A DNA stretch of 64,000 nt from Actinomadura hallensis. Its GTDB lineage: Bacteria; Actinomycetota; Actinomycetes; Streptosporangiales; Streptosporangiaceae. The stretch covers positions 4,650,001-4,714,000 of the forward strand of contig NZ_VFPO01000001.1 of NCBI RefSeq assembly GCF_006716765.1. Direction: 5' to 3'. Position numbers and translations under genes: made by a program. The notes under the pieces were generated by a model. It did not search any database, was not told the origin of the DNA, and saw nothing but the letters and a program-made list of their open reading frames with translations. Positions 25,302 through 33,890 of this stretch are shown in pieces; positions within the stretch are counted from its first letter, which is position 1, and every line of letters begins with the position of its first letter.

Positions 25302-27674
25302 TCAGCGGAGCGAGGCGAGGATCTCGGTCCGGACGGCGTCGAGGTCGTCGGCGGCGCTGAGGGGGCGGCCGTTCTCGTCCACGACGTAGAAGACGTCGAC
25401 GGCCTCGGCTCCCAGCGTATCGACGCGGGCGGCGCGGACCCGCAGGCCGCACGCGCCGAGCGCCTGCCCGATCCGCCACAGCAGGCCGGGGCGGTCGTGG
25501 GCGCGGACCTCGACGACGGTGGCGGTGCGGGACGCGTCGTCCACGATCATCACGCGGGGCGGCGCGGCCCCCGCGCCCGGGCGCCCGCGGACCGAGCGGG
25601 CGCGCCGTTCGAGCCGCCCGGCGACGTCGAGGCGGCCGGCGAGCATGCGGCGCAGGTCGGCCTCCAGTCCGGCCGGGTCCGGCGGCGACCCGAACTCGGG
25701 GACGGCGGTGAAGTCCAGGACGGCGGTCTCGCCGGAGCCCTCCGAGGAGGACGGCGACGACGGGGACGACATCGTGCGGGCGCTCTTCACGGCGAGGCGG
25801 TGCAGCGCGAGGACCCCGGCCGCGCGCCAGAGGAGGCCGGGGCGGTCGGGCGCGGCGATGGTGATGCGGGACCCGGCGACGCGGACGGCGGCGCCGTCGT
25901 GGCGCACGAGGGACAGCAGGCCGGGGCCGAGGACGGGGGCGGGCGGCGGCGTCCCGCCGGACAGCGCGGCGGCGGCGCGGCGGGCGAGCTCGGCGACGAG
26001 CCCGGCCTTCCAGGCGCCCCAGGCGGCGGGGCCGGTGGCGGCGCCGTCGGCGACCGCGAGGGCGGCGAGCAGGTCGACGATCTCGCGTTCGCGGCCGGGC
26101 ACCGCGGAGACCGCGGAGGTGACGGTCTGCACGGTGACGGGATCGTCGATGTCGCGGCGGGTGGCGGTCTCGGGCAGCAGCAGGTGGTGGCGGACGAGCG
26201 TCTCCAGGACGGCGACGTCCTCTTCGGGGAAGCCGAGGCGTGTTGCGATGTCGCGGGCGACGACCGCGCCGGCGGTGGAGTGGTCGCCGGGCCAGCCCTT
26301 GCCGATGTCGTGCAGGAGCGCGCCCACGAGGAGGAGGTCGGGGCGGGCGACGTCGCGGGTGAGGGCGGCGGCGCCCGCGGCGGTCTCCACGAGGTGGCGG
26401 TCGACGGTGAACCGGTGCACGGGGTTGCGCTGGGGGCGGTTGCGGACGCGTTCCCAGTCGGGCAGCAGCCGGACGATCAGTCCGGCCTGGTCGAGCGCCT
26501 CCCAGACGCCGATGGCGGCGGGCCCGGCGCCGAGCAGGGACACGAGCGCGTCGCGGGCGGCGGCGGGCCACGGCTCCCCCGGCAGGGCGGCGTGTTCGGC
26601 GAGGCGGGCCACGGTGGCGGGAGCGAGCGGCAGGCCCGCCTGGGCGGCCGCGGCGGCGACACGGAGAACGAGCGCGGGGTCGTTGAGATCGGCGCCCCGG
26701 GCCAGCACGACCTCGCCCTCGTGCTCGACGGCCCCGTCCCCGACCGGCCGGCGCTCCACCCGGCCCCGGGGCTGGGCGGTGGTGATGCGGGTGACGCGGT
26801 GCCACAGGTGGGCGGACGCATAGGTGATGGTTCGGGCCGCCTCTGCGACCGCGCGCAGGAGGGCGTCGGCGTCCAGGAAGCCGAGGGCGCGGGCCACCGC
26901 CTCCTGTTCCTGGAGGACCAGGCGGTCGGTGGAGCGGCCGGTCACCTCGTGCAGGGCGTGCCGGACGTCCAGGAGCAGGTCGTGAGCGGCCCGGACCCGT
27001 TCTCCCGGGGCCGACGCGACCCAGGACGCGGCGACGGCCTGCATGACGTGGACGTCGCGGAGCCCGCCGCGCGCCTCCTTGAGGTCGGGTTCCAGGAGGA
27101 ACGCCAGTTCGCCCTGCGCGTCCCAGCGCTCGCGGCACATCGCCGCCAGTTCGGGGAGCCGGGCGGGGGCGTCGGCGCGCCAGTCGCTGAGGACGGCGGA
27201 CCGCAGTTCGTCGACGAGTGCGGCGTCCCCGGCGATCCAGCGCGGCGACAGCAGCCCGAGGGCGGCCTTCATGTCGTCGCGCGCGACGGCGCGGGCCTCG
27301 TCGACGGTGCGGACGGAGTGGTCGAGGCGCAGACCCGAGTCCCACACCGGGTACCAGATCCGGTCGGCGATCTCGGCGACGTCCGCGCGCCCGCGGTGCA
27401 GGAGCACGAGGTCGAGGTCGCCGCCGGGCGTCAGCTCCCGGCGGGCGTGGCTGCCGACCGCGGCGAGCGCGACCCCTTCCGCGGGCGGACGGACGGTGCC
27501 GTCCCCGGACGGTCCGGCGGTGAGGAGGGAGCCCAGCCGGCGGTCCAGGTCGGCGGCGCGCGCGGCCCGCGCCGCCGCGAGGGCGGCGCGGGCCGGCTCC
27601 GTCCCCTCCGGCCCGGTCCCGGCGGGGCGGGGTCCGGGCCGGGGGTCTCCGGGTCGCGGAGCGGCGAGGGTCAC
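25302..27674 (-). CDS. glnD: bifunctional PII uridylyltransferase/uridylyl-removing enzyme GlnD
   Basis: GlnD modifies the PII protein according to glutamine level (in actinomycetes it adenylylates). The 790-residue protein has the nucleotidyltransferase core ('GSHARRELTPGGDLDLVLL', about 71-89), an HD domain ('HRFTVDRHLVETA', 'ALLHDIGKG') and two C-terminal ACT domains ('RPGLLWRAAGVLALHRL', 'RPGLLWRIGQALGACGLRV'). It is 7 bp downstream of glnB, in the order amtB-glnB-glnD usual for the group. The start is a GTG. Confidence 0.95.
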   Translation of the reverse strand: MTLAAPRPGDPRPGPRPAGTGPEGTEPARAALAAARAARAADLDRRLGSLLTAGPSGDGTVRPPAEGVALAAVGSHARRELTPGGDLDLVLLHRGRADVAEIADRIWYPVWDSGLRLDHSVRTVDEARAVARDDMKAALGLLSPRWIAGDAALVDELRSAVLSDWRADAPARLPELAAMCRERWDAQGELAFLLEPDLKEARGGLRDVHVMQAVAASWVASAPGERVRAAHDLLLDVRHALHEVTGRSTDRLVLQEQEAVARALGFLDADALLRAVAEAARTITYASAHLWHRVTRITTAQPRGRVERRPVGDGAVEHEGEVVLARGADLNDPALVLRVAAAAAQAGLPLAPATVARLAEHAALPGEPWPAAARDALVSLLGAGPAAIGVWEALDQAGLIVRLLPDWERVRNRPQRNPVHRFTVDRHLVETAAGAAALTRDVARPDLLLVGALLHDIGKGWPGDHSTAGAVVARDIATRLGFPEEDVAVLETLVRHHLLLPETATRRDIDDPVTVQTVTSAVSAVPGREREIVDLLAALAVADGAATGPAAWGAWKAGLVAELARRAAAALSGGTPPPAPVLGPGLLSLVRHDGAAVRVAGSRITIAAPDRPGLLWRAAGVLALHRLAVKSARTMSSPSSPSSSEGSGETAVLDFTAVPEFGSPPDPAGLEADLRRMLAGRLDVAGRLERRARSVRGRPGAGAAPPRVMIVDDASRTATVVEVRAHDRPGLLWRIGQALGACGLRVRAARVDTLGAEAVDVFYVVDENGRPLSAADDLDAVRTEILASLR

Positions 27675-27681
27675 CGGGCGC

Positions 27682-28020
27682 CTAGAGGGCTTCCGGCCCG
27701 GTCTCGCCGGTGCGGACGCGGACGACGGTGTCGACGGGCACGGCCCAGACCTTGCCGTCGCCGATCTTGTCGGTGCGGGCGGCCTTGACGATCACGTCGA
27801 TGATGTCGTCGGCGTCCTCGGAGTCGACGAGGATCTCGATCCGCAGCTTGGGCACCAGGTCGACCTGGTACTCGGCGCCGCGGTAGACCTCGGTGTGGCC
27901 CTTCTGGCGGCCGTAGCCGCTGGCCTCGCTGACGGTCATGCCCTTGACCCCGAAGGTCTCCAGGGCCTTCTTGACCTCGTCCAGCTTGAACGGCTTGATG
28001 ACGGCCGTGACGAGCTTCAT
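27682..28020 (-). CDS. glnB: nitrogen regulatory protein PII
   Basis: PII senses ATP, ADP and 2-oxoglutarate and here most likely controls the adjacent ammonium transporter. The 112-residue protein has the T-loop with the modified tyrosine Y51 in 'GAEYQVDLVPK' and the B-loop 'TDKIGDGKVWA'. It is three bases downstream of amtB, so the gene belongs to the GlnK branch by context; the symbol glnK would be equally apt. Confidence 0.96.
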   Translation of the reverse strand: MKLVTAVIKPFKLDEVKKALETFGVKGMTVSEASGYGRQKGHTEVYRGAEYQVDLVPKLRIEILVDSEDADDIIDVIVKAARTDKIGDGKVWAVPVDTVVRVRTGETGPEAL

Positions 28021-28023
28021 CCC

Positions 28024-29385
28024 TTACGCCTCCACCTTCTTGCTCGCGCCTTCGGGCTGCGCCGCGTTGCCCGCGGCCGGGGCGGAGACCGCCGCCCGGG
28101 TCGCGCCCGAGCCGCCCGTCCGGATGGTGCCGAAGTCGTAGGCCGTCTCGGCGTGGACGACGCTGTCGAGGCCGGCGGCCTCGTCGTCCTCGCTGACCCG
28201 GAAGCCCATCACCAGGTCGATGAGCTTGGCGATCACGTAGGTGACGGCGAACGAGTAGGCGAGGGTCGCCAGGACGGCCAGCGCCTGCTTGCCGAGCAGC
28301 GACGCGCCGCCGCCGGCGAACAGCCCGTCGGCGCCGCCGTCGTTGACGGCGGTGGTGGCCAGGAACCCGATGAGCAGGGCCCCGACGATCCCGCCGACCA
28401 TGTGGACGCCGACCACGTCGAGCGCGTCGTCGTAGCCGAGCCTGTACTTGAGGCTGACCGCGAACGCGCAGACGGCGCCGGCGACGAGGCCGATGGCGAC
28501 GGCGCCGAGCGGGGTGACGAACGCGCACGCCGGGGTGATGGCGACGAGACCCGCGACGATGCCGGACGCGAGGCCGAGCGTGGTGGACGAGCCGTCCCGC
28601 AGCTTCTCCACGACGATCCAGGCGAACGAGGCGGCGCAGGTCGCCGCGATCGTGTTGATGAACGCGATGCCCGCGATCTCGTCGGCGGCCCCGGCCGAGC
28701 CGGCGTTGAAGCCGAACCAGCCGAACCACAGCAGCCCGGCGCCGAGCAGGACGAACGGCAGGTTGTGCGGCCGCATCGGCTCCTTGGGCCAGCCGGTGCG
28801 CTTGCCGAGCACGAGCACGAGGGCGAGCGCCGCGACCCCCGCGTTGATGTGGACGACCGTGCCGCCGGCGAAGTCGAGGGCTCCGAGCTCGAAGATCCAG
28901 CCGGCCTTGCCGCCCTCCTCGCCGTCGGACCACCAGACCCAGTGCGCGATCGGGAAGTAGACCAGCGTCGCCCAGAGGACGGTGAACACGACCCAGGCGC
29001 CGAACTTGGCGCGGTCCGCCACGGCCCCGCTGATCAGTGCGACGGTGATGATGGCGAACGTCGCCTGGAAGGCCACGAACGCCAGCTGGGGGATGCCGCT
29101 GCCGTCGTCGGCGGTCGCGACCGTCTCCAGGCCGACCAGGCCCCATTCGCCGAACCCGCCGATGAACGAGCTGAGCCCGCCGCCGGAGGTGAACGCGAGG
29201 GACCATCCGTAGGCGACCCACACCATGCCGACGACGGCGATGCTGACGAAGCTCATCATCATCATGTTGAGGACGCTCTTCGCCCGGCTCATGCCCCCGT
29301 AGAAGAAGGCCAGCCCCGGTGTCATCAGCAGGACGAGCGCCGCGCTCGTCAGAATCCACGCGGTGTTACCGCTGTCGATGTTCAT
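28024..29385 (-). CDS. amtB: ammonium transporter AmtB
   Basis: AmtB moves ammonium across the membrane as a trimer plugged by PII. The 453-residue protein has about 11 hydrophobic segments, starts 'NTAWILTSAALVLLMTPGLA' with no signal peptide, and has 'GGTVVHINAG' carrying the first pore histidine, as in Amt proteins. The ATG at 29385 gives the family start; an upstream GTG at 29427 would add 14 residues. A long inverted repeat and GGAAAC repeats upstream suggest nitrogen-responsive control. Confidence 0.95.
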   Translation of the reverse strand: MNIDSGNTAWILTSAALVLLMTPGLAFFYGGMSRAKSVLNMMMMSFVSIAVVGMVWVAYGWSLAFTSGGGLSSFIGGFGEWGLVGLETVATADDGSGIPQLAFVAFQATFAIITVALISGAVADRAKFGAWVVFTVLWATLVYFPIAHWVWWSDGEEGGKAGWIFELGALDFAGGTVVHINAGVAALALVLVLGKRTGWPKEPMRPHNLPFVLLGAGLLWFGWFGFNAGSAGAADEIAGIAFINTIAATCAASFAWIVVEKLRDGSSTTLGLASGIVAGLVAITPACAFVTPLGAVAIGLVAGAVCAFAVSLKYRLGYDDALDVVGVHMVGGIVGALLIGFLATTAVNDGGADGLFAGGGASLLGKQALAVLATLAYSFAVTYVIAKLIDLVMGFRVSEDDEAAGLDSVVHAETAYDFGTIRTGGSGATRAAVSAPAAGNAAQPEGASKKVEA

Positions 29386-29435
29386 CTCTGTGAGAGTCCC
29401 TCCTCGCCCTGGAACGTGACTGCTCACAGAGACTC

Positions 29436-29515
29436 CGGCGCGGCCGTTTCACACGGGGGGCTCCTACGTTTCCCCGGTGTGAAAACCGGCCGCGCCGTGT
29501 TTCCGCGCTGTTTCC
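29436..29515 (-). promoter_or_regulatory. inverted repeat and GGAAAC repeats upstream of amtB
   Basis: CGGCGCGGCCGTTTCACAC (29436-29454) pairs with the sequence at 29477-29497, whose complement differs by two inserted bases, across a 22-nt loop. On the minus strand GGAAAC occurs at 29515-29510, 29504-29499 and 29473-29468; the first two are 11 bp apart, one helical turn. GlnR of actinomycetes binds pairs of half-sites containing GaAAC with 11-bp spacing, so this is a candidate GlnR region. The assignment is inference. Confidence 0.45.
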
Positions 29516-29553
29516 AAAACCTCACATGCCGGATTTCGGCGGTTCTGGGGTAT

Positions 29554-30720
29554 TCAGGATTCGCCGATGATGGCGTCGACGAACGCCTCGGGCTCGAACG
29601 GGGCGAGGTCGTCGGGGCCCTCCCCGAGCCCGACCAGCTTCACCGGCACGCCCAGCTCCCGCTGCACCTGGACGACGATGCCGCCCTTCGCGGTGCCGTC
29701 CAGCTTGGTCAGCACGACGCCGGTGACGTTGACGACCTCGGCGAACACGCGGGCCTGCTGCATGCCGTTCTGCCCGGTCGTGGCGTCCAGGACGAGCAGG
29801 ACCTCGTCGACCGCGGCCTGCTTCTCCACGACGCGCTTGACCTTGCCCAGCTCGTCCATCAGCCCGGTCTTGGTGTGCAGCCGCCCCGCCGTGTCGACGA
29901 TCACCACGTCGACCTTGGAGTCGATGCCCTGCTTGACGGCGTCGAACGCGACGCTGGCGGGGTCGGCGCCCTCGTCCTTGCGGACGACCTGCGCCCCCAC
30001 GCGGGACGCCCACGTCTCCAGCTGGTCGGCGGCCGCGGCGCGGAAGGTGTCGGCGGCGCCCAGCAGCACGGTCTTGCCGTCGCCGACGAGGACGCGGCCG
30101 AGCTTGCCGCACGTCGTGGTCTTGCCGGTGCCGTTGACGCCGACGACCATCATCACCGCGGGCCGGTCCCCGGACGTCTCGGTCTTCAGCGAGCGGTCCA
30201 TGTCCGGGCCGATCTGCTTGAGCAGCTCCTGCTTGAGCAGCTCGCGGACCTCCCCCGCGTCGCGGGTGCCGAGCACCTGCACGCGCGTCCGCAGGTCGTC
30301 GGCGATCTGCCGGGCCACGGCCGCGCCCATGTCGGCGGTGATGAGGGTGTCCTCGATCTCCTCCCAGGCGTCGTCGTCGAGCGTCTCGCGCGACAGCAGC
30401 ACGAGGAGGGTCTTGCCGAGGGCGGTCTGGGAGCGGGCCAGCCGGGCCCGCAGCCTGACCATCCGTCCCGCGCCGGGCGGCGGCTTCTCGATCTCGACCG
30501 TGGGCCGCGGCGCGGGGACCTCCGTCGGCGGCGCCCGCTCGGCGGTGGTGGCGCCGGCCTCCTCATCCTCGACGGCGGTCGCGCCCGCGGCGCCGCCGGC
30601 CCTGTCCGCGGGCCGCTCGGCGGGCGGACGCGGCCGTCCGAGGCGAGGCCGCAGCAGGAGAACGCCGCCGACGACCAGAGCGACGACGGCCAGCGCGGCG
30701 ATGACGATCAGATATTCCAT
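29554..30720 (-). CDS. ftsY: signal recognition particle receptor FtsY
   Basis: FtsY is the SRP receptor GTPase at the membrane. The 388-residue protein starts with a membrane anchor (about 3-24), then an acidic/proline-rich linker (25-80), the N domain and the G domain with 'GVNGTGKTTTCGKL', 'DTAGRLHTK' and 'TKLDGTAKGG', ending in the family's 'GVPVKLVGLGEGPDDLAPF'. The true membrane anchor is typical of actinobacterial FtsY rather than the A domain of E. coli. Confidence 0.96.
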   Translation of the reverse strand: MEYLIVIAALAVVALVVGGVLLLRPRLGRPRPPAERPADRAGGAAGATAVEDEEAGATTAERAPPTEVPAPRPTVEIEKPPPGAGRMVRLRARLARSQTALGKTLLVLLSRETLDDDAWEEIEDTLITADMGAAVARQIADDLRTRVQVLGTRDAGEVRELLKQELLKQIGPDMDRSLKTETSGDRPAVMMVVGVNGTGKTTTCGKLGRVLVGDGKTVLLGAADTFRAAAADQLETWASRVGAQVVRKDEGADPASVAFDAVKQGIDSKVDVVIVDTAGRLHTKTGLMDELGKVKRVVEKQAAVDEVLLVLDATTGQNGMQQARVFAEVVNVTGVVLTKLDGTAKGGIVVQVQRELGVPVKLVGLGEGPDDLAPFEPEAFVDAIIGES

Positions 30721-30864
30721 AGCGCCCCCAGTTTCCCAGACCGTCCCTACCCCGGAAGCCGGCCCCTCGCAACCCGGCCGTCCCCGCCCGCCCCGCCGAT
30801 CAACCCCGTTCGGGCCGGTCGGCCCCGCCGAGGCGCAGGAATCCCCGCCGGGCGGCGGACCCCG

Positions 30865-31536
30865 TCAGACCGAGGGCAGCGACGCCTTCTCGGAGTTCTC
30901 CCACTCGTCGACGTTCCGCAGGAGCGCCTCGAGATAGGAGCGGAGGTGGGTGCGGTAGACGTCGCTGTAGGTCCGCAGGTACGCGATCTCGCGCTCCATG
31001 GCGCGGCGCTCGTCGTCCGGCAGGGCCCCCGGCCGGGCGGCGGGCCCCGGGCGGGACCGCTCGGCGTCGCGGACGGCCGCGTCGGCGACCGCGGCGGCCT
31101 TGCGGTGGGCGTCCTCCAGCATGTGCTCGGCGCGGCCCTTGGCGTCCGTGAGGATCGCCTCCCGCTGCAGTCTGGCCTCGTGGGCGAGCTCCCGGGTGTA
31201 GCGCTCGGCGTCCGCCACGTACAGGTCGGCGGTCTGCTGGGCCTGCGACAGGATCCGGACGGCCTGGAAGTGGGCGTCCTCGGGGGCCATGACGCCGGAG
31301 GCGCCCTTGGCCGCCTGGGCGCGCAGCCGGTCGACCTCGGCGGCCAGGGCGGCCTTGTCGTTGAGGATCTGGACGAGTTCCCGCTCGACGTAGGCGAGGA
31401 AGTTGCGGACCTGTTCCTCGTCGTACCCGCGGCGGCCGAGGGCGGCGCGGGCGAAGACCACCGACTGCAGCTCGCCCGGGGTCAGCCGCGAGCCCTCGGA
31501 GACGACGGGAAGGTTCGGGGAGTTCAACGCGGTCAC
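30865..31536 (-). CDS. DivIVA-family coiled-coil protein
   Basis: The 223-residue protein has the DivIVA N-terminal signature 'FARAALGRRGYDEEQVRNFL' (about 27-46), a coiled coil rich in Glu/Ala/Lys/Arg (about 45-150) and a helical C-terminus. DivIVA/Wag31-type proteins mark poles and organise growth. The GTG start overlaps the flavohaemoglobin stop (GTGA), the best evidence that the two are co-translated. It is shorter than Wag31 and not its obvious orthologue. The function is unknown. Confidence 0.8.
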   Translation of the reverse strand: MTALNSPNLPVVSEGSRLTPGELQSVVFARAALGRRGYDEEQVRNFLAYVERELVQILNDKAALAAEVDRLRAQAAKGASGVMAPEDAHFQAVRILSQAQQTADLYVADAERYTRELAHEARLQREAILTDAKGRAEHMLEDAHRKAAAVADAAVRDAERSRPGPAARPGALPDDERRAMEREIAYLRTYSDVYRTHLRSYLEALLRNVDEWENSEKASLPSV

Positions 31537-32696
31537 CTCTGTGCGTCTGCGAAGGTTTCCAGCCGGATGCGGTCGTCCGGCACGCCGAGCCGCCGCAGCC
31601 GCTCGGCCGTGTGCCCGACCATCGCGGACGGCCCGCACACGTAGGCGTCGTGGCCGTCCCAGGGGCCGTGGGCCGCCACCACGTCCGGCAGCGGGCCGTG
31701 CTCCACGTCGCCGCCGCCCGCGGCGGCTCCCGCCTGGAGCAGGGCGGAGAAGCCGTGGCCGCCGGACTCGTCCGACACGGCGGGGACGACGGTGAGCCAG
31801 CCGAACCGGTCGGCGAGCTTGCTCAGGTCTTCCAGGTCGTACAGGCCGTCCCTGGTGCGGGCGCCGAAGAACAGGTGCACGCGCGGCGGGTCGGGGCGGA
31901 GCGAGATCTGCTCCAGGATCGCCTTGAGCGGGGCGAGGCCGGTGCTGCCCGCCACGAGCAGGACGTCCCTGCCGGAGGACTCGTCCAGGGTGAGCGTCCC
32001 GACCGGCGCGCCCATGCGGACCCGGTCGCCGGTCTCGGTGCGCCGGACCAGGACGGGGCTCACCGGGCCGCCGTCCACGAGCCGGATGTGGAAGTCCACG
32101 GTGTGGTCGGGGCGCGGCGCGTTCGCCATCGAGTAGTACCGCCACTGCCGCAGCCGGGACGGCACCTCCAGCGCGACGGACTGGCCGGGCCGGTAGGGCA
32201 GCGGCCGGTCGGGCTGGACGCGCAGGACGCAGATGTCGAACCGGCGCCGCTCGACCGCGACGACCTGTCCGTTCCACCAGGCGGGGCTGTGCAGGGAGTC
32301 CTCCTCGGCGGCCTCCAGCATCACCTTGGAGACCAGGCCGTAGGCGTCGGCCCAGTCGCGTTCGACGTCGTCGCTCCAGGACGGGCCGCTGAAGTGCCGC
32401 AGGGTGGCGATGAGGCTCTGGCCGACGTGCGGGTAGTGCTCGGCGACGATGCCGAACCTGCGGTGGTCGCGGCCGAGCTGCTGGAGGAACGGCACGAGGG
32501 CCGACAGGTCGTCCACCCGGGAGACGATGTGCCCGAGGGCGCGCAGCAGCTTGTCGCGCTGCCCGGTCATGCCGATCGGGAACATGTCGCGCAGGTGGGG
32601 GTTGCGGACGAAGAGGTCGGCGTAGAAGAACAGGGCCACCGCGTCGCCCTGTCCGGCGACGTGGTCGAAGTTGTCCTTGAGGCGCTGGGGATCCAT
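31533..32696 (-). CDS. flavohaemoglobin-like protein (globin plus FAD/NAD reductase)
   Basis: The 387-residue protein has a globin domain (1-140), with the proximal histidine in 'EHYPHVGQSL', then an FAD-binding domain with 'RQWRYYSMANAP' and an NAD-binding domain with 'GSTGLAPLKAIL' and 'CGPSAMVG'. Flavohaemoglobins oxidise nitric oxide to nitrate using O2 and NADH. The globin domain is a paralogue of the gene just upstream (both begin DPQ-R/K-LKDNF). It is followed without a gap by the DivIVA-like gene. Confidence 0.88.
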   Translation of the reverse strand: MDPQRLKDNFDHVAGQGDAVALFFYADLFVRNPHLRDMFPIGMTGQRDKLLRALGHIVSRVDDLSALVPFLQQLGRDHRRFGIVAEHYPHVGQSLIATLRHFSGPSWSDDVERDWADAYGLVSKVMLEAAEEDSLHSPAWWNGQVVAVERRRFDICVLRVQPDRPLPYRPGQSVALEVPSRLRQWRYYSMANAPRPDHTVDFHIRLVDGGPVSPVLVRRTETGDRVRMGAPVGTLTLDESSGRDVLLVAGSTGLAPLKAILEQISLRPDPPRVHLFFGARTRDGLYDLEDLSKLADRFGWLTVVPAVSDESGGHGFSALLQAGAAAGGGDVEHGPLPDVVAAHGPWDGHDAYVCGPSAMVGHTAERLRRLGVPDDRIRLETFADAQR

Positions 32697-32726
32697 GTCC
32701 GTCGAGGGTCGGTTCGGAAGGGCCGT

Positions 32727-33128
32727 TCAGGACGCGACCGCGGCCTCGGACATGACCTTGGCGACGATCTCGTAGGCGGCCGTCCAGTCGCGTTCGAGCT
32801 CCTCGTTCCACTCGGGGCCGCTGAAGTACGCGAGGGTCGCCAGGAGGCTGGCGCCCACCGGGCCGTAGTGGTCGCCGACGACGCCGAACTCGTGGTGCCG
32901 GCGGCCGAGGTCCCGCAGGAACGGAACCAGCGCGTCGGGGTCGTCGACCGACGAGACGATCTGGGAGAGCGCCGCGAGCAGCACCTCGTGCTGTTTGGCC
33001 ATCGCCGCCGGGAACATCGTCCGGAGCCCCGGTTCACGCGCGAAAAGGTCGGCGTAGAAATACTCTGCGACGTCGAGCCCGTTCGCTCCCACCAGGGCGA
33101 AATTGTCTTTGAGTTTCTGGGGGTCCAC
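32727..33128 (-). CDS. single-domain bacterial haemoglobin
   Basis: The 133-residue protein is one globin domain related to Vitreoscilla haemoglobin and to the globin half of the next gene, sharing 'VPFL..LGR.H..FG.V..HY..VG.SL.ATL.. FSGP'. The proximal histidine is in 'GDHYGPVG'. Likely roles are O2 or NO binding. The start is set at GTG 33128, which puts the AAAGG ribosome site 8 nt upstream and aligns with the paralogue's MDPQRLKDNF; GTG 33137 or ATG 33134 would overlap that site. First gene of the globin-flavohaemoglobin-DivIVA unit. Confidence 0.85.
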   Translation of the reverse strand: MDPQKLKDNFALVGANGLDVAEYFYADLFAREPGLRTMFPAAMAKQHEVLLAALSQIVSSVDDPDALVPFLRDLGRRHHEFGVVGDHYGPVGASLLATLAYFSGPEWNEELERDWTAAYEIVAKVMSEAAVAS

Positions 33129-33890
33129 GCACATCACCTTTCACGTGGCGTCTCCGTTCCGGGAGGTCTGCCCGGTGAGGGAAGCCGGAGAACCACGGGG
33201 AACATGCGTAGTGGACGGGCCCTACCGGCACAAGTCCGCGAGCGTCGCCGCGGCGTCACGGTCGGTGCACGACCGCCGCGCCCCTCACCCGCCACCGGCG
33301 CGAATGCACCGCAACCAATCGGTTATCGACCGCAAAAATTCACGGGAAACACCTCGGCACCCCCGCCCGAAATGTGAACACTCAAACGGTGTCACGTTCC
33401 ATGTAAGCCGTGCCCAAAATCACTAGAATGCGAATCTAGAAAACCCGCCCCCGCAGCGTCCCCGAGCCCGAGCCGAGGCGACGAGCCCGATACCCGCCGA
33501 CCCAGCCCCTCCCCGCACCCCCACGCCGACCTCACCCCTGCGATCGCGACCGAAGGCAGGTTCGAGCGAAGCGAGAACCTGATCGCACAGCGAGGCCGGA
33601 CCAATGCGGCACCCGCACGCTGCGCCGCCGACGGCAGGGACCCTCAAGGCCCAAACGACCGAGCGCACCACGACAAGCGCAGACGGGAGGCCACCTGACA
33701 CGACGACATCAGCCACCGCATCAACCACGCGCCGACCTCAACGCCTGCGATCGCGTCCGAAGGCAGGTTCGAGCGAAGCGAGAACCTGATCGCGCAGCGA
33801 GCCTCTAGGCGAGCCGGAGCGATGCAGCGATCGCGCGCATTGCCCGTTGAAGGGAGGGCCCCCAAGGCCCGACCGCCAAGGGCAATGCAA
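33129..33890. other. gene-free stretch with a 70-bp direct repeat
   Basis: No gene is recognised between the globin and smc genes. The part nearest the globin gene is A/T-rich by local standards and likely holds its promoter. It contains GTGA-14 bp-TCAC at 33374-33395 and CTAGA-7 bp-TCTAG at 33423-33439, both possible regulator sites. A direct repeat (33525-33594 and 33731-33801) fills the rest. Confidence 0.5.
33525..33801. repeat. two copies of a 70-bp direct repeat
   Basis: Copies at 33525-33594 and 33731-33801 differ by a few bases. Each contains GCGATCGC, then CAGGTTC-12 bp-GAACCTG, an inner inverted repeat, enclosing GAGCGAAGCGA. The same GAGCGAAGCGAACC core appears at 63635 and 63689, so it may be a dispersed intergenic family. 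Confidence 0.7.

Noticed and set aside
23256..27788. Very long open frame on the plus strand (1510 codons)
   Set aside because: It lies antisense to ffh and glnD, which are certain genes. Long open antisense frames are expected at this GC content and the translation has no family signatures.
27043..31644. Very long open frame on the plus strand (1533 codons)
   Set aside because: Antisense to glnD, glnB, amtB, ftsY and the DivIVA-like gene; composition reflects their codons.
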